Below, one piece after another: positions 33,760 through 41,690 of a stretch of DNA of 64,000 nt. The stretch covers positions 1 to 64,000 of the forward strand of contig JAAWWF010000044.1 in the NCBI GenBank assembly GCA_021404565.1. Direction: 5' to 3'. Each line of letters starts with the position of its first letter. Position 1 is the first letter of the stretch. The DNA is from Roseivirga sp. (GTDB lineage Bacteria > Bacteroidota > Bacteroidia > Cytophagales > Cyclobacteriaceae). The notes below the pieces were generated by a model that was not told where the DNA came from, searched no databases, and saw only the letters and a program-made list of their open reading frames with translations. Made by a program: the position numbers and the translations under genes.

Positions 33760-33945
33760 TTATTTAATTTCTTTGTGTACAGTTTGTTTTTTCAGGATTG
33801 GGTTGTATTTCTTCAGCTCCAATCTTTCAGTTGTATTCTTACGGTTCTTAGTAGTGATGTAGCGTGAGGTACCTGGCATTCCACTGCTCTTATGCTCAGT
33901 ACACTCCATAATCACTTGAACTCTATTGCCTTTGCTCTTAGCCAT
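33760..33945 (-). CDS. rpmG: 50S ribosomal protein bL33
   Basis: A 61-residue bL33. The core [37 protein letters not shown] matches the family; of the four zinc-ribbon cysteines only one remains (EC in MECTEH), so this is the zinc-free C- form. In many relatives rpmB lies directly upstream; here a peptidase gene intervenes (34156-35628). A TATATTTG box upstream suggests its own promoter. Confidence 0.96.
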   Translation of the reverse strand: MAKSKGNRVQVIMECTEHKSSGMPGTSRYITTKNRKNTTERLELKKYNPILKKQTVHKEIK

Positions 33946-33972
33946 TTTTCTTCGCTTCTAAAATTCGGACTG

Positions 33973-33980
33973 CAAATATA
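33973..33980 (-). promoter_or_regulatory. Promoter -7 box for rpmG-DUF4295
   Basis: TATATTTG on the minus strand (33980 to 33973), 28 bases upstream of the rpmG ATG. The 14 bases CGGACTGCAAATAT that span it also occur at the same place before rpmB. No TTG is found at -33. Confidence 0.45.
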
Positions 33981-34102
33981 GGGAAGTGAAGTGGTTTTTG
34001 AAATCTTTACTATAAAAATATTTAAGCTTTTTTATGGCCCTATCTTACTGACAATGAAGTCAATAAATATGACGGATCAGCGATGACTTTAAGTGGCCAA
34101 AG

Positions 34103-34138
34103 CAGCTCATAGCCAGCGCGAGATTTAGCCATGAGCTG
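34103..34138. other. Hairpin downstream of the aminopeptidase gene
   Basis: CAGCTCAT (34103-34110) and ATGAGCTG (34131-34138) form an 8-base stem with a 20-base loop. On the minus strand no T-run follows, so it is at best a weak terminator of the aminopeptidase gene; on the plus strand a T-run follows but no gene precedes. Confidence 0.3.
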
Positions 34139-34155
34139 AACACTCTTTTTTGGAC

Positions 34156-35628
34156 TTATTCCTGCCCTTTTTTAAGTGCGGGAAGGTCAAATTTATCCAA
34201 TGGACTTTTCTGCTTCATCATCTTTTCAATTTCCTCAGTAGTTCTGGGGGCAAAAGCTGAAAGTAGCTCAAAGCCATCTTTGGTGATCAGTACGTCATCT
34301 TCTATTCTTACTGCGATACCCCACCACTTAGGGTTACACTTGCTGTTAGATGGAATATAGATGCCAGGTTCCACGGTAATAACCATGTTTTCTTTTAATG
34401 CCCCTCTGGTGCCCAGATCATGAACGTCCAGGCCAATGTGGTGAGAAAGGCCGTGCGGATAATAGAGGTGTCTTGCATCTTTACTTTCAATTATTCCCAA
34501 CTCGGCAAGCCCTTCGTTGATTACATTTTTGGCATGTGCCCCAATCTCCTGAAAAGTCACTCCGGGTTTGATCATTTGAATGGCTTCTTCCTGTGCTTTA
34601 TACACCAGGTCGTAAATGGCTTTTTCTTCGGGCGAGAATTTACCGTCTACGGGTATGGTGCGCGTTACATCAGCCGTGTAGCCATGGTATTCGGCTCCAA
34701 GGTCCATCAGCACCATTTCTTTGCTCTCAATATGGGGCTTGTGGTTTTCGACATAGTGCAAAATGCAGCCGTTGTTGCCGGCTCCTACAATGGATGGATA
34801 GCCCTCATATTCTGATCCATATTTTTTGAAGACAAACTCGTGAATGCCCTGAATCTCGGTTTCCGAAAGTCCGGGTTTCATGGCTTTCATTACTTCTACC
34901 TGGCCAACGGTAGAAATGAATACGGCTTTTCTTAAAAGCTCAAGTTCTTCTGGTGTTTTGATGCCTCTCAGGGAGGCCATGATGCTATTCAGTTCTCTTA
35001 CATTCAAGTTGTTTTTTTGTGGCTCTGTTCCCAGGGTAGTGTTTTCGGTATCGTAACCCACCTTGGTTTTGAATTGCGAAATCAGGTCGAAGAGGTCACT
35101 GGGGCTGCCCGTGTCGCGAACATCATTGTTAAAGTCGTAAAACAGAATCTTGTCGAACCCGGTGAAATCTACATCGTATTCTTTGAATTCTGAGTTGTTG
35201 AAGCTGTTTAGTATACCCAGCTTTTCCTGGGCGCCTTTGTCACCGAGTCTTCTGCCAGTCCACATTTCTGCACGGGCATTACGTTCTTGTACAAAGAAGA
35301 TTTCATTATAGCTCTTGCCGTCTGGGTTGGTCTGCTTGTCTTTGAAAACAAGTAAGACGGCATGAGGTTCTTTGTAGCCTGTCAGGTAAAAGAGATTGGG
35401 GTCCTGGTGATAGATAAAGTCTACATCGTTGGCTCTGTTTCTTACCGGGTTGGCAAAAAATACGGCCACGCTATTGTCGGGGAGTTTGGCCCGGAGCGCC
35501 TCTCTTCTCTTTTGATGGAATTCAGGTTTCAGGTAATCTGCTGGGGTTTCCTGGGCCTGAGAAAAAGAAAATCCTGATAACAGTGCAGTTATCAGGATTG
35601 TAAGTATAAATGTCTTCGGTAGTCTCAT
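34156..35628 (-). CDS. Exported Xaa-Pro aminopeptidase (M24B)
   Basis: A 490-residue aminopeptidase P-type enzyme that removes the N-terminal residue before proline. A signal peptide (about 1-26, ending SQAQE) places it in the periplasm. The creatinase-like N-terminal domain (DFIYHQDPNLFYLTGYKEPHAVLLV) precedes the pita-bread catalytic domain with its five metal ligands visible: GAEYHGYTADVTRT (two Asp), HHIGLDVHD (His), EPGIYI (Glu) and IEDDVLIT (Glu). It sits between rpmB (29 bases upstream) and rpmG, breaking a ribosomal-protein pair. Confidence 0.93.
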   Translation of the reverse strand: MRLPKTFILTILITALLSGFSFSQAQETPADYLKPEFHQKRREALRAKLPDNSVAVFFANPVRNRANDVDFIYHQDPNLFYLTGYKEPHAVLLVFKDKQTNPDGKSYNEIFFVQERNARAEMWTGRRLGDKGAQEKLGILNSFNNSEFKEYDVDFTGFDKILFYDFNNDVRDTGSPSDLFDLISQFKTKVGYDTENTTLGTEPQKNNLNVRELNSIMASLRGIKTPEELELLRKAVFISTVGQVEVMKAMKPGLSETEIQGIHEFVFKKYGSEYEGYPSIVGAGNNGCILHYVENHKPHIESKEMVLMDLGAEYHGYTADVTRTIPVDGKFSPEEKAIYDLVYKAQEEAIQMIKPGVTFQEIGAHAKNVINEGLAELGIIESKDARHLYYPHGLSHHIGLDVHDLGTRGALKENMVITVEPGIYIPSNSKCNPKWWGIAVRIEDDVLITKDGFELLSAFAPRTTEEIEKMMKQKSPLDKFDLPALKKGQE

Positions 35629-35657
35629 GATAGCATAATAACGTTCTGCGAACGCGA

Positions 35658-35897
35658 TTATACTAAAATGTTACCGTTTTGTGCTGCTTTTTTTAGTACA
35701 GCGGTGATTCCATTTTTATTGATGGTTCTCAGCGCTGATGTAGATACTTTCAAAGTAATCCACTTGTCCTCTTCAGGAAGATAGAATCTCTTCTTCTGAA
35801 GGTTTGGGTAGAATTTTCTTTTAGTTCTATTGTTAGCATGAGAAACATTGTTTCCGCTGCGTGCTCTCTTTCCTGTGATATCACAAACTCTTGCCAT
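35658..35897 (-). CDS. rpmB: 50S ribosomal protein bL28
   Basis: A 79-residue bL28 beginning [27 protein letters not shown] and continuing [27 protein letters not shown]. Length and sequence are standard for Bacteroidota. A promoter with both boxes precedes it. The aminopeptidase gene follows 29 bases later and may be co-transcribed. Confidence 0.98.
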   Translation of the reverse strand: MARVCDITGKRARSGNNVSHANNRTKRKFYPNLQKKRFYLPEEDKWITLKVSTSALRTINKNGITAVLKKAAQNGNILV

Positions 35898-35932
35898 GAC
35901 TTATAATTTTGGGCGTTTTTTCAAACGGACTG

Positions 35933-35963
35933 CAAATATCGAAATAATTTTGGAATAGACCAA
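35933..35963 (-). promoter_or_regulatory. rpmB promoter
   Basis: On the minus strand TTG (35963-35961), 20 bases, then GATATTTG (35940-35933), one mismatch from TAnnTTTG. A start near 35926 gives a leader of about 30 bases. The 14 bases CGGACTGCAAATAT are shared with the rpmG promoter. Confidence 0.55.
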
Positions 35964-36014
35964 CATTGATAGAAAATATACCAAGCTAAAAAGCGGTATG
36001 ATGGAATTTTGATT

Positions 36015-37529
36015 TTACATCCACTCTCTGCTATCACTTTCTGCTCTGTAGAGTATATAGTTTTCCAGCTCCTGCGCCAGTTCCAGGTCTATAAAGGGAA
36101 TGGAGAGATGGCCTGCAGCCGTAAATAGTTGAACGGTAGCAAGTGATTTTCTGCGCTGATACCAGCTCTGTTTTATACGTACTGCCTGTACCTTATGTAT
36201 TTGCATCAGGTCGTGGGCATTTCCAAAAACTCCGGAGTTGTTGCGCAGTAGTTCTTCGTTCAGTTCAAAGGATCGTTTGCGCTGGTATAGCGTAGTCATG
36301 TACCAAACAGCAGGTAGTAGCAATAGTGCGTAGAGGGCCTGCCACTCCACATTAAAATAAAGAATAGTACCTAAAATGATGGTAGGGACTATACCCAGGT
36401 AAAAGAACAGGCGATGTTTCAGGTGTTTGCTCACACCAAACTGAGGCTCATCTCTGAAGAACTCTGCCGGGAAAACTGTGGTAACCACCCTGGTTACCTG
36501 CTCCATATAGCTGCCTGGCACCCTGATCTTTGACTTGAGTTGGCTGGCTTCAGCACTACTTGCCTGCTCTATCTGCAGGGTAAAAAGCTCAAAGATTCTT
36601 CGAATGGGGTTCTCTGACCAGGATATGATCTGTACCTTATTCTTGTTAATAGAAATTTCTTCCCGGTTAAAGAGCCCTCTGACTATTTTGAGACCGTTTT
36701 TATTGATCGACAGCGAAAGATCATAGTATTTCAGAACGGTATTGATCAAAGAAAAGAGAAAGGAAATGATCAGAACGATGATAGCCGAAATCAGGAAAAG
36801 CACAAAGTTATTGTCAGGGAGCAGGCTATCATACTGTGTTACCTGGTCAGTAACAGTGTCAGTAAAATCGTCTGTAAACTGCTGAATGGTTGTGAATACA
36901 AAGGCAAAGATGATGCCCATGGACCTTAAGTGATTCTGACTTACCCCCACCTTTAAGAGGTCTTGCGGTGTGAGGTGGAGAATACGCTCTTCCTTTTCAG
37001 GTACAGTCTCTTCAGCTATTTCCAGATCAGGAGCATTTTCAGCTATAATCTGATCCTTTTCCGCCAATATGAAAGCCCGAAAAGCTTCAGCTTCGTCTTT
37101 TTTCAGAGCATCGATGCTGATCTCCGATTTTTTAGCTCCTGCCGTGTCAATTTCAACACTCACCACATTAAAAATCTGATGAAGAATGTTTTGCTTGAAG
37201 TTAATAGTCTGGATACGCTCGAAAGGGATGTTGGTATGGGTTCTTTTCAGCAAACCTTTATCAATAACAATGGCGTCCTTTTCTATGTGAAAATAGAACC
37301 TGAAGTAGGTAAGAATAGAGCCTATCAGGTTGAATGCCGCAAAGCCAATGGCCAGATAGCCCAGCCACTCGTCAAATGAGGAATTGTTACGCCCGCCAAT
37401 AAAAAAACTAAGCAGTACAGGCCAAAACGAGCGAATGGTCATCCTTATGAATTTGATAAGGATGATACCCATGGCTACTTTTGACTGTCGCCTGGGGCTG
37501 GAGAAGTCAGGATTCAGTGTCGTCTCCAT
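36015..37529 (-). CDS. Large bacterial-PH-domain membrane protein (YdbT-like)
   Basis: A 504-residue integral membrane protein with about five hydrophobic helices (near 25-45, 52-72, 205-225, 240-268, 370-410) alternating with bPH2 domains. PH-type segments are IEKDAIVIDKGLLKRTHTNIPFERIQTINFKQ, INKNGLKIVRGLF with ISINKNKVQIISW, and the last one RNNSGVFGNAHDLMQIHKVQAVRI. The upstream gene encodes a one-domain partner and overlaps it by 23 bases, the usual YdbS-YdbT pair. The function of the pair is not established; a role in envelope stress or lipid-linked assembly is inference. Confidence 0.85.
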   Translation of the reverse strand: METTLNPDFSSPRRQSKVAMGIILIKFIRMTIRSFWPVLLSFFIGGRNNSSFDEWLGYLAIGFAAFNLIGSILTYFRFYFHIEKDAIVIDKGLLKRTHTNIPFERIQTINFKQNILHQIFNVVSVEIDTAGAKKSEISIDALKKDEAEAFRAFILAEKDQIIAENAPDLEIAEETVPEKEERILHLTPQDLLKVGVSQNHLRSMGIIFAFVFTTIQQFTDDFTDTVTDQVTQYDSLLPDNNFVLFLISAIIVLIISFLFSLINTVLKYYDLSLSINKNGLKIVRGLFNREEISINKNKVQIISWSENPIRRIFELFTLQIEQASSAEASQLKSKIRVPGSYMEQVTRVVTTVFPAEFFRDEPQFGVSKHLKHRLFFYLGIVPTIILGTILYFNVEWQALYALLLLPAVWYMTTLYQRKRSFELNEELLRNNSGVFGNAHDLMQIHKVQAVRIKQSWYQRRKSLATVQLFTAAGHLSIPFIDLELAQELENYILYRAESDSREWM

Positions 37530-38046
37530 CCGCAGCCGTTTTTCCTAAAATAAAATCTTTAATCGCCAGGGCCGTCTCTTCCAGCAAGCCGGGAATTACC
37601 AGATCACTCGTCTGCCCACCTGCCGTATAGACTTTCAGACTGTGCAGCCCATACATACGCTCAAGAGGGCCTTGTTTTAGTTCGGCATGCTGGATTCTAT
37701 TAAATGGAATGGAGGTACGTACATGCCATAGGAGACCTTTGGTATAGAGAATATCACGCTGACGCAGGGCATACTTTTTCTTTTTAAAGCCCAGTATGGT
37801 CATGATAAAGTTGAAGGTGCCCAGTAAAAAAACACCTCCGGAACCAATCAGGTAATTAAACGGGGTTTTTTCCATGTCGGAAAAATGCGCGATGGCCAGG
37901 TAGCCCAGTATGAGTACAAACCAGAATATACCACTGGCAATGAGGGTTACCCGTAAATATTTTTTTTCTATAGACTTAAAATTTATGTCCTCCACCTTGG
38001 GAAGCGACTCAGCATCTACAGGGAGATTCTCGAAAATTGTTGTCAT
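37507..38046 (-). CDS. Small bacterial-PH-domain membrane protein (YdbS-like)
   Basis: A 179-residue protein with two membrane helices (about 33-55 and 70-90) followed by one bPH2 domain (YALRQRDILYTKGLLWHVRTSIPFNRIQHAELKQ, then LHSLKVYTAGGQTSDLVIPGL). This is the short member of the YdbS-YdbT pair. Its start overlaps the stop of the DUF5522 gene in an ATGA junction and its end overlaps the partner by 23 bases, so the three genes are one translationally coupled unit. Confidence 0.87.
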   Translation of the reverse strand: MTTIFENLPVDAESLPKVEDINFKSIEKKYLRVTLIASGIFWFVLILGYLAIAHFSDMEKTPFNYLIGSGGVFLLGTFNFIMTILGFKKKKYALRQRDILYTKGLLWHVRTSIPFNRIQHAELKQGPLERMYGLHSLKVYTAGGQTSDLVIPGLLEETALAIKDFILGKTAADGDDTES

Positions 38047-38204
38047 TTTTTAAAGCTATAAGGGCAGTGCCGGCATCCGTTTTGGCAGCAGTAACCTCGC
38101 TTTAAAAGGTAATGCTCAGTGAAAACCAGTCTGCCTTGCTCGTCAAGGTAGTAATCTTCGGTTTGGCTGGCAAACGGAGCTTTGGGTTTGGTTGTTTTTG
38201 GCAT
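38043..38204 (-). CDS. DUF5522 small cysteine-rich protein
   Basis: A 53-residue protein, MPKTTKPKAPFASQTEDYY to CRHCPYSFKK. The C-terminal motif GYCCQNGCRHCPY, four cysteines in CC-x3-C-x2-C spacing, looks like a metal site and defines DUF5522. The ATG at 38204 is chosen; the longer frame would start upstream in the divergent rocD leader and encode a hydrophobic stretch unlike the family. It leads the PH-domain pair with an ATGA overlap. Function unknown. Confidence 0.8.
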   Translation of the reverse strand: MPKTTKPKAPFASQTEDYYLDEQGRLVFTEHYLLKRGYCCQNGCRHCPYSFKK

Positions 38205-38228
38205 CTTTTCAGGCTGGAATAGTTTTGA

Positions 38229-38236
38229 TACCTTTG
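38229..38236 (+). promoter_or_regulatory. Promoter -7 box for rocD
   Basis: TACCTTTG at 38229-38236 matches the -7 consensus and lies 45 bases before the rocD ATG at 38281. No TTG is found at -33. It lies 25 bases from a -7 box of the opposite direction. Confidence 0.38.
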
Positions 38237-38260
38237 GTTTATAGAAATTGTTTCGGGAGG

Positions 38261-38268
38261 CAAAAATA
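38261..38268 (-). promoter_or_regulatory. Promoter -7 box for the DUF5522-PH operon
   Basis: TATTTTTG on the minus strand (38268 to 38261), followed by CC, as before pheT and the M16 gene. The leader to the ATG at 38204 would be about 50 bases. No -33 TTG at proper distance, so support is partial. Confidence 0.4.
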
Positions 38269-38280
38269 AAAATTAAAACT

Positions 38281-39525
38281 ATGATAGAAACAGTACAATC
38301 GAGCAAAGATGCTATAGCATTGGAGGACAAGTATGGAGCCCATAACTATCATCCGCTACCGGTAGTACTCGCCCGTGGAGAGGGAGTACATGTATGGGAT
38401 GTTGAGGGTGTAAAGTATTATGATTTCCTGTCGGCCTATAGCGCAGTAAATCAAGGACATTGCCATCCGCGTATAGTGGGGGCACTGAGTGAGCAGGCGG
38501 CCACCCTGACCCTGACCTCAAGGGCGTTTTATAATGATGTGCTGGGGTCTTATGAAAAGTATATGTGCGAGTATTTTGGCTTTGACAAGATACTACCGAT
38601 GAATACGGGTGCTGAGGCAGTGGAGACAGCCATTAAGCTTTGCAGAAAGTGGGCTTACGAGAAGAAGGGTATTGCTGAAAATGAGGCAAAGATCATCGTT
38701 TGTGAAAACAACTTCCATGGCCGCACCACGACCATTATTTCGTTTTCAAACGACCCTGATGCAAGAAAAAACTTCGGACCTTATACCGATGGGTTTATTA
38801 AAATTCCACATAACGATATTGATGCACTCAAAGCTGCATTGAGTGAGGAAAACGTGGCCGGATTCCTTATTGAGCCTATCCAGGGAGAGGCGGGCGTATT
38901 TGTACCTGATGATGGATTCCTGGCTGAAGCTGACAGGTTGTGCAAAGAAAGTGATGTGCTCTTCATAGCTGATGAGGTACAGACAGGAATTGCCCGTACA
39001 GGAAAACTCCTGGCTTGTGATTATGAAGAGGTAAAAGCTGACATCCTTATTCTGGGTAAAGCTGTATCCGGAGGGGTATATCCTGTGTCTGCTGTACTGG
39101 CTGACGACAAAGTGATGAGTGTAATTAAGCCCGGCCAGCATGGTAGTACCTTTGGAGGAAACCCTCTTGCTGCAAAAGTAGCAATGGCTGCGCTGGAAGT
39201 GGTAAGGGATGAGAAGCTGGCAGAGAACGCTCAGAAATTGGGAGATATTTTCAGAGAGCGCATGAATGCTTTTATTGCAAAAACTGATCTTGTAACGCTT
39301 GTGAGAGGTAAGGGGCTACTCAATGCCATTGTAATCAATGATACTGAGGACAGTTCAACTGCCTGGGACATTTGTGTGGCACTGAAAGAAAATGGTCTTC
39401 TAGCCAAACCAACACATGGTAACATCATTCGTTTTGCTCCACCATTGGTGATGACGGAAGAGCAATTACATGATTGCTGCGACATTATCGAAAAGACAAT
39501 CAGGGCTTACGAAGAGAAAGCTTAA
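38281..39525 (+). CDS. rocD: Ornithine--oxo-acid transaminase
   Basis: A 414-residue class III PLP aminotransferase that moves the delta-amino group of ornithine to 2-oxoglutarate, giving glutamate semialdehyde, in arginine/ornithine catabolism. The opening [21 protein letters not shown] is typical of ornithine aminotransferase; PLP contacts are D231 (IADEVQTG) and the Schiff-base lysine K260 ([10 protein letters not shown]). The ATG at 38281 gives the conserved N-terminus; the longer frame is upstream leader. Monocistronic, with a terminator 26 bases after the stop. Confidence 0.95.
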   Translation: MIETVQSSKDAIALEDKYGAHNYHPLPVVLARGEGVHVWDVEGVKYYDFLSAYSAVNQGHCHPRIVGALSEQAATLTLTSRAFYNDVLGSYEKYMCEYFGFDKILPMNTGAEAVETAIKLCRKWAYEKKGIAENEAKIIVCENNFHGRTTTIISFSNDPDARKNFGPYTDGFIKIPHNDIDALKAALSEENVAGFLIEPIQGEAGVFVPDDGFLAEADRLCKESDVLFIADEVQTGIARTGKLLACDYEEVKADILILGKAVSGGVYPVSAVLADDKVMSVIKPGQHGSTFGGNPLAAKVAMAALEVVRDEKLAENAQKLGDIFRERMNAFIAKTDLVTLVRGKGLLNAIVINDTEDSSTAWDICVALKENGLLAKPTHGNIIRFAPPLVMTEEQLHDCCDIIEKTIRAYEEKA

Positions 39526-39550
39526 ATAGCGCTGTAGAGATATAGACTTG

Positions 39551-39578
39551 AAGGTCCTGTGAAAGCAGGACCTTTTTT
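39551..39578 (+). terminator. Intrinsic terminator after rocD
   Basis: AAGGTCCTG (39551-39559) and CAGGACCTT (39566-39574) form a 9-base stem with loop TGAAAG, ending in six T residues. It closes the rocD transcript, so the kinase operon downstream needs its own start or read-through. Confidence 0.88.
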
Positions 39579-39590
39579 ATTTCAGGTTTT

Positions 39591-39662
39591 ATGATCTGCC
39601 GCTCTCTTGGGCAAAAGGGAATAGCTGGTTATATTGCTATAACCAGCCAGAACATTTTTTGA
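39591..39662 (+). CDS. 23-codon leader ORF ahead of the first kinase
   Basis: ATG at 39591 opens 23 codons (MICRSLGQKGIAGYIAITSQ then NIF) ending at TGA 39660-39662, which overlaps the TTG start of the kinase (39659-39661) as TTGA. The ORF contains a perfect 10-base inverted repeat (39624-39633 with 39638-39647). Its first 12 bases, ATGATCTGCCGC, are identical to the first 12 of the second kinase gene at 41691. It may be a coupled leader peptide, or the remnant of an older start of the duplicated kinase. Whether it is translated cannot be seen. Confidence 0.4.
   Translation: MICRSLGQKGIAGYIAITSQNIF
39624..39647 (+). promoter_or_regulatory. Perfect hairpin ahead of the first kinase
   Basis: GCTGGTTATA (39624-39633) and TATAACCAGC (39638-39647) pair over 10 bases around TTGC; six T residues follow after CAGAACA. 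It lies 11 bases before the kinase TTG start, so it could be an operator, a translation-blocking stem, or an imperfect terminator acting as an attenuator. Confidence 0.5.
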
Positions 39663-41668
39663 AATACGGTATCCTCTTCTCAGTCCTCTTTTTCCTTTTC
39701 AACTGTGCCAGTCTCAGCGCACAGGACGACCAGGCGCATGCCATCGACAGTATTAAAAGCATCTTGCCCTCTCAGAAGGGTTATGACGTTGTGGCATCTT
39801 ACAACGAGCTGTCCTGGTATTATCGAAATTTCGATGTGGACAGTGCCTTAATTTTCTCCAGAATGGCTTTAAGCAACGCCCGCTTACAGGGAGCTGACTC
39901 AACACTGGCTGCTGCCTTTAATAGTGTGGCCAATAGTTTTGAATCCTTGGGAGACCTTGATAGTGCTGAATATTATTTCAGGCAATCACTGGAGAGGCGA
40001 GTACAGTCGGGTGATAGCCTGCGCGTGGCTAAAACACTCAACAACCTGGGGATCATTTATGACGAAAGGGGCTTGTTTAGCATCTCACTTAAAAACTACT
40101 TCAGGTCACTTCGCCTTTTCGAAGATTATTCGGATGACCCTTATGACCGGGCTATGGTTCTTGGGAACATTGGAATCGTGTATAAGAAGCAAAGGGCTTA
40201 TGATCAGGTGTTGGAATATTATCAACAGGCTCTGGATCTTTATAAGGAGATCGGCAGCAAGTTTGGTCAGGTGGTGATGCAAGGCAACATTGGCTCTGTA
40301 CTGATAAATTTGGAGCGCTACGAAGAGTCTGTGAGCTCAGCCACGGAAGCTCTTACCGGCTACGAAGAACTGGGTTACCTGCGCTATGTGCCGTACATGC
40401 AGCATAACATAGCGGTAGCCAGGGATAGTCTTGGGCAATTAAAAGTGGCAGAAGACTGGTACGTCAAATCAATAGCAGGACACAGAGCACATCAAAACGC
40501 TTATGAGTTGGCCAATACGCTCTCGGCTTATGCCAATAACTGTTTGAAACAAGGAAAAAGCGACCAGGCAAGGACATTGGCTCTGGAAGCAGTAGATGCT
40601 GCTAAGGAAGCCAGATCGATGGAATTTGAGGTGAATGCACTTAAGTATCTGGCTGAGGCCAATGCCAGGACAGGGAGATTTGCTGAGGCTTTTGAAAACT
40701 ATAAGGCCCATGCTGTAGGGAAAGACAGTCTGTTTGAAGCAGATAAGACGAGGCAGATATTTGAGTTGACTACTGTATATGAAACCGAAAAAAAGCAGCA
40801 ACAGATTGAGATACAACAAAGCATGCTCGCCCGAAATCAGACATTGATATTTGCACTTGTTGCTGTGACGGTTCTGTTGACTGCTCTGGTCTTGGTGGTA
40901 AGAAACAGGGCTCGTAAAAAACGAGAGCTGATTGAAAAAGAGACGGAACTAAAGCTGAGAGAAGCTGAGATTACAGCTGTGATCAATTCTCAGGAAAAAG
41001 AGCGAAACAGGTTTGCCCGTGATCTGCATGACGGGTTTGGACAGCTCATCTCCGTGCTTAAGCTCAATCTCGCCCGTTTGGTTGAAACCGATAAAAAGGA
41101 CAATGAAACCCGGGTGGAGGTTTTTGATCAAAGCAAGACGGTTATAGCTGATATGTACGAGGAGTTGCGCAATATTTGTTTTGATCTGATGCCACAGACC
41201 CTGGTGAAAAACGGACTTGAAGCTGCATTGAAAGAATTCGGTAATCGTGTTTCCGCTTCAGGGCGTAAAGTAATGGAGGTGCAGGTATTTGATCTTGATG
41301 AGCGTGTACCTGAAGTAATTGAGGTTTCTCTTTTCCGAATCTCACAAGAGTGGATCAATAATATATTAAAATACTCGGATGCCGACCATGTCACTTTGCA
41401 GCTCACCAATGATAATTCTGAACTCACTTTGACCATTGAGGACAACGGCAGAGGTTTTGATCCGGCAGTGTTCTATGAGGGCAAAGGGAATGGATGGAGG
41501 AATATCAGCAGTCGTCTGAACCTGATCGGAGGTGATTTTGATATTGATGCTCGTCCTGATAGCCGTGGAGTGTTTGTTAGCATCAATGTACCGCTGTCGA
41601 TGGCCGGTATACCCACCAGCACGGATACGCGAATGAGTGGATTAAGGGATTCTCTGCCTACCGGATAG
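39659..41668 (+). CDS. TPR sensor histidine kinase (HisKA_3/NarL type), copy 1
   Basis: A 669-residue sensor kinase. A signal sequence (MKYGILFSVLFFLFNCASLSAQ) exports a TPR domain (about 30-390, with NSVANSFESLGDLDSAEYYFRQSLE, LGNIGIVYKKQRAYDQVLEYYQQALD); one membrane helix (about 396-415) leads to a short coiled coil, the HisKA_3 dimerisation helix with phospho-acceptor H457 (DLHDGFGQL) and an HATPase domain (RISQEWINNILKYSDA, EDNGRGFDP, GNGWRNISSRL). Start is TTG: no ATG precedes the signal sequence in frame. It is the first of a duplicated pair ahead of a NarL-type regulator. Confidence 0.92.
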   Translation: MKYGILFSVLFFLFNCASLSAQDDQAHAIDSIKSILPSQKGYDVVASYNELSWYYRNFDVDSALIFSRMALSNARLQGADSTLAAAFNSVANSFESLGDLDSAEYYFRQSLERRVQSGDSLRVAKTLNNLGIIYDERGLFSISLKNYFRSLRLFEDYSDDPYDRAMVLGNIGIVYKKQRAYDQVLEYYQQALDLYKEIGSKFGQVVMQGNIGSVLINLERYEESVSSATEALTGYEELGYLRYVPYMQHNIAVARDSLGQLKVAEDWYVKSIAGHRAHQNAYELANTLSAYANNCLKQGKSDQARTLALEAVDAAKEARSMEFEVNALKYLAEANARTGRFAEAFENYKAHAVGKDSLFEADKTRQIFELTTVYETEKKQQQIEIQQSMLARNQTLIFALVAVTVLLTALVLVVRNRARKKRELIEKETELKLREAEITAVINSQEKERNRFARDLHDGFGQLISVLKLNLARLVETDKKDNETRVEVFDQSKTVIADMYEELRNICFDLMPQTLVKNGLEAALKEFGNRVSASGRKVMEVQVFDLDERVPEVIEVSLFRISQEWINNILKYSDADHVTLQLTNDNSELTLTIEDNGRGFDPAVFYEGKGNGWRNISSRLNLIGGDFDIDARPDSRGVFVSINVPLSMAGIPTSTDTRMSGLRDSLPTG

Positions 41669-41690
41669 CCCATAGTTTTGGCAGTATAAA

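Noticed and set aside
38746-39141. Minus-strand 131-codon frame inside rocD
   Set aside because: Fully antisense to an intact enzyme gene and without any protein features.
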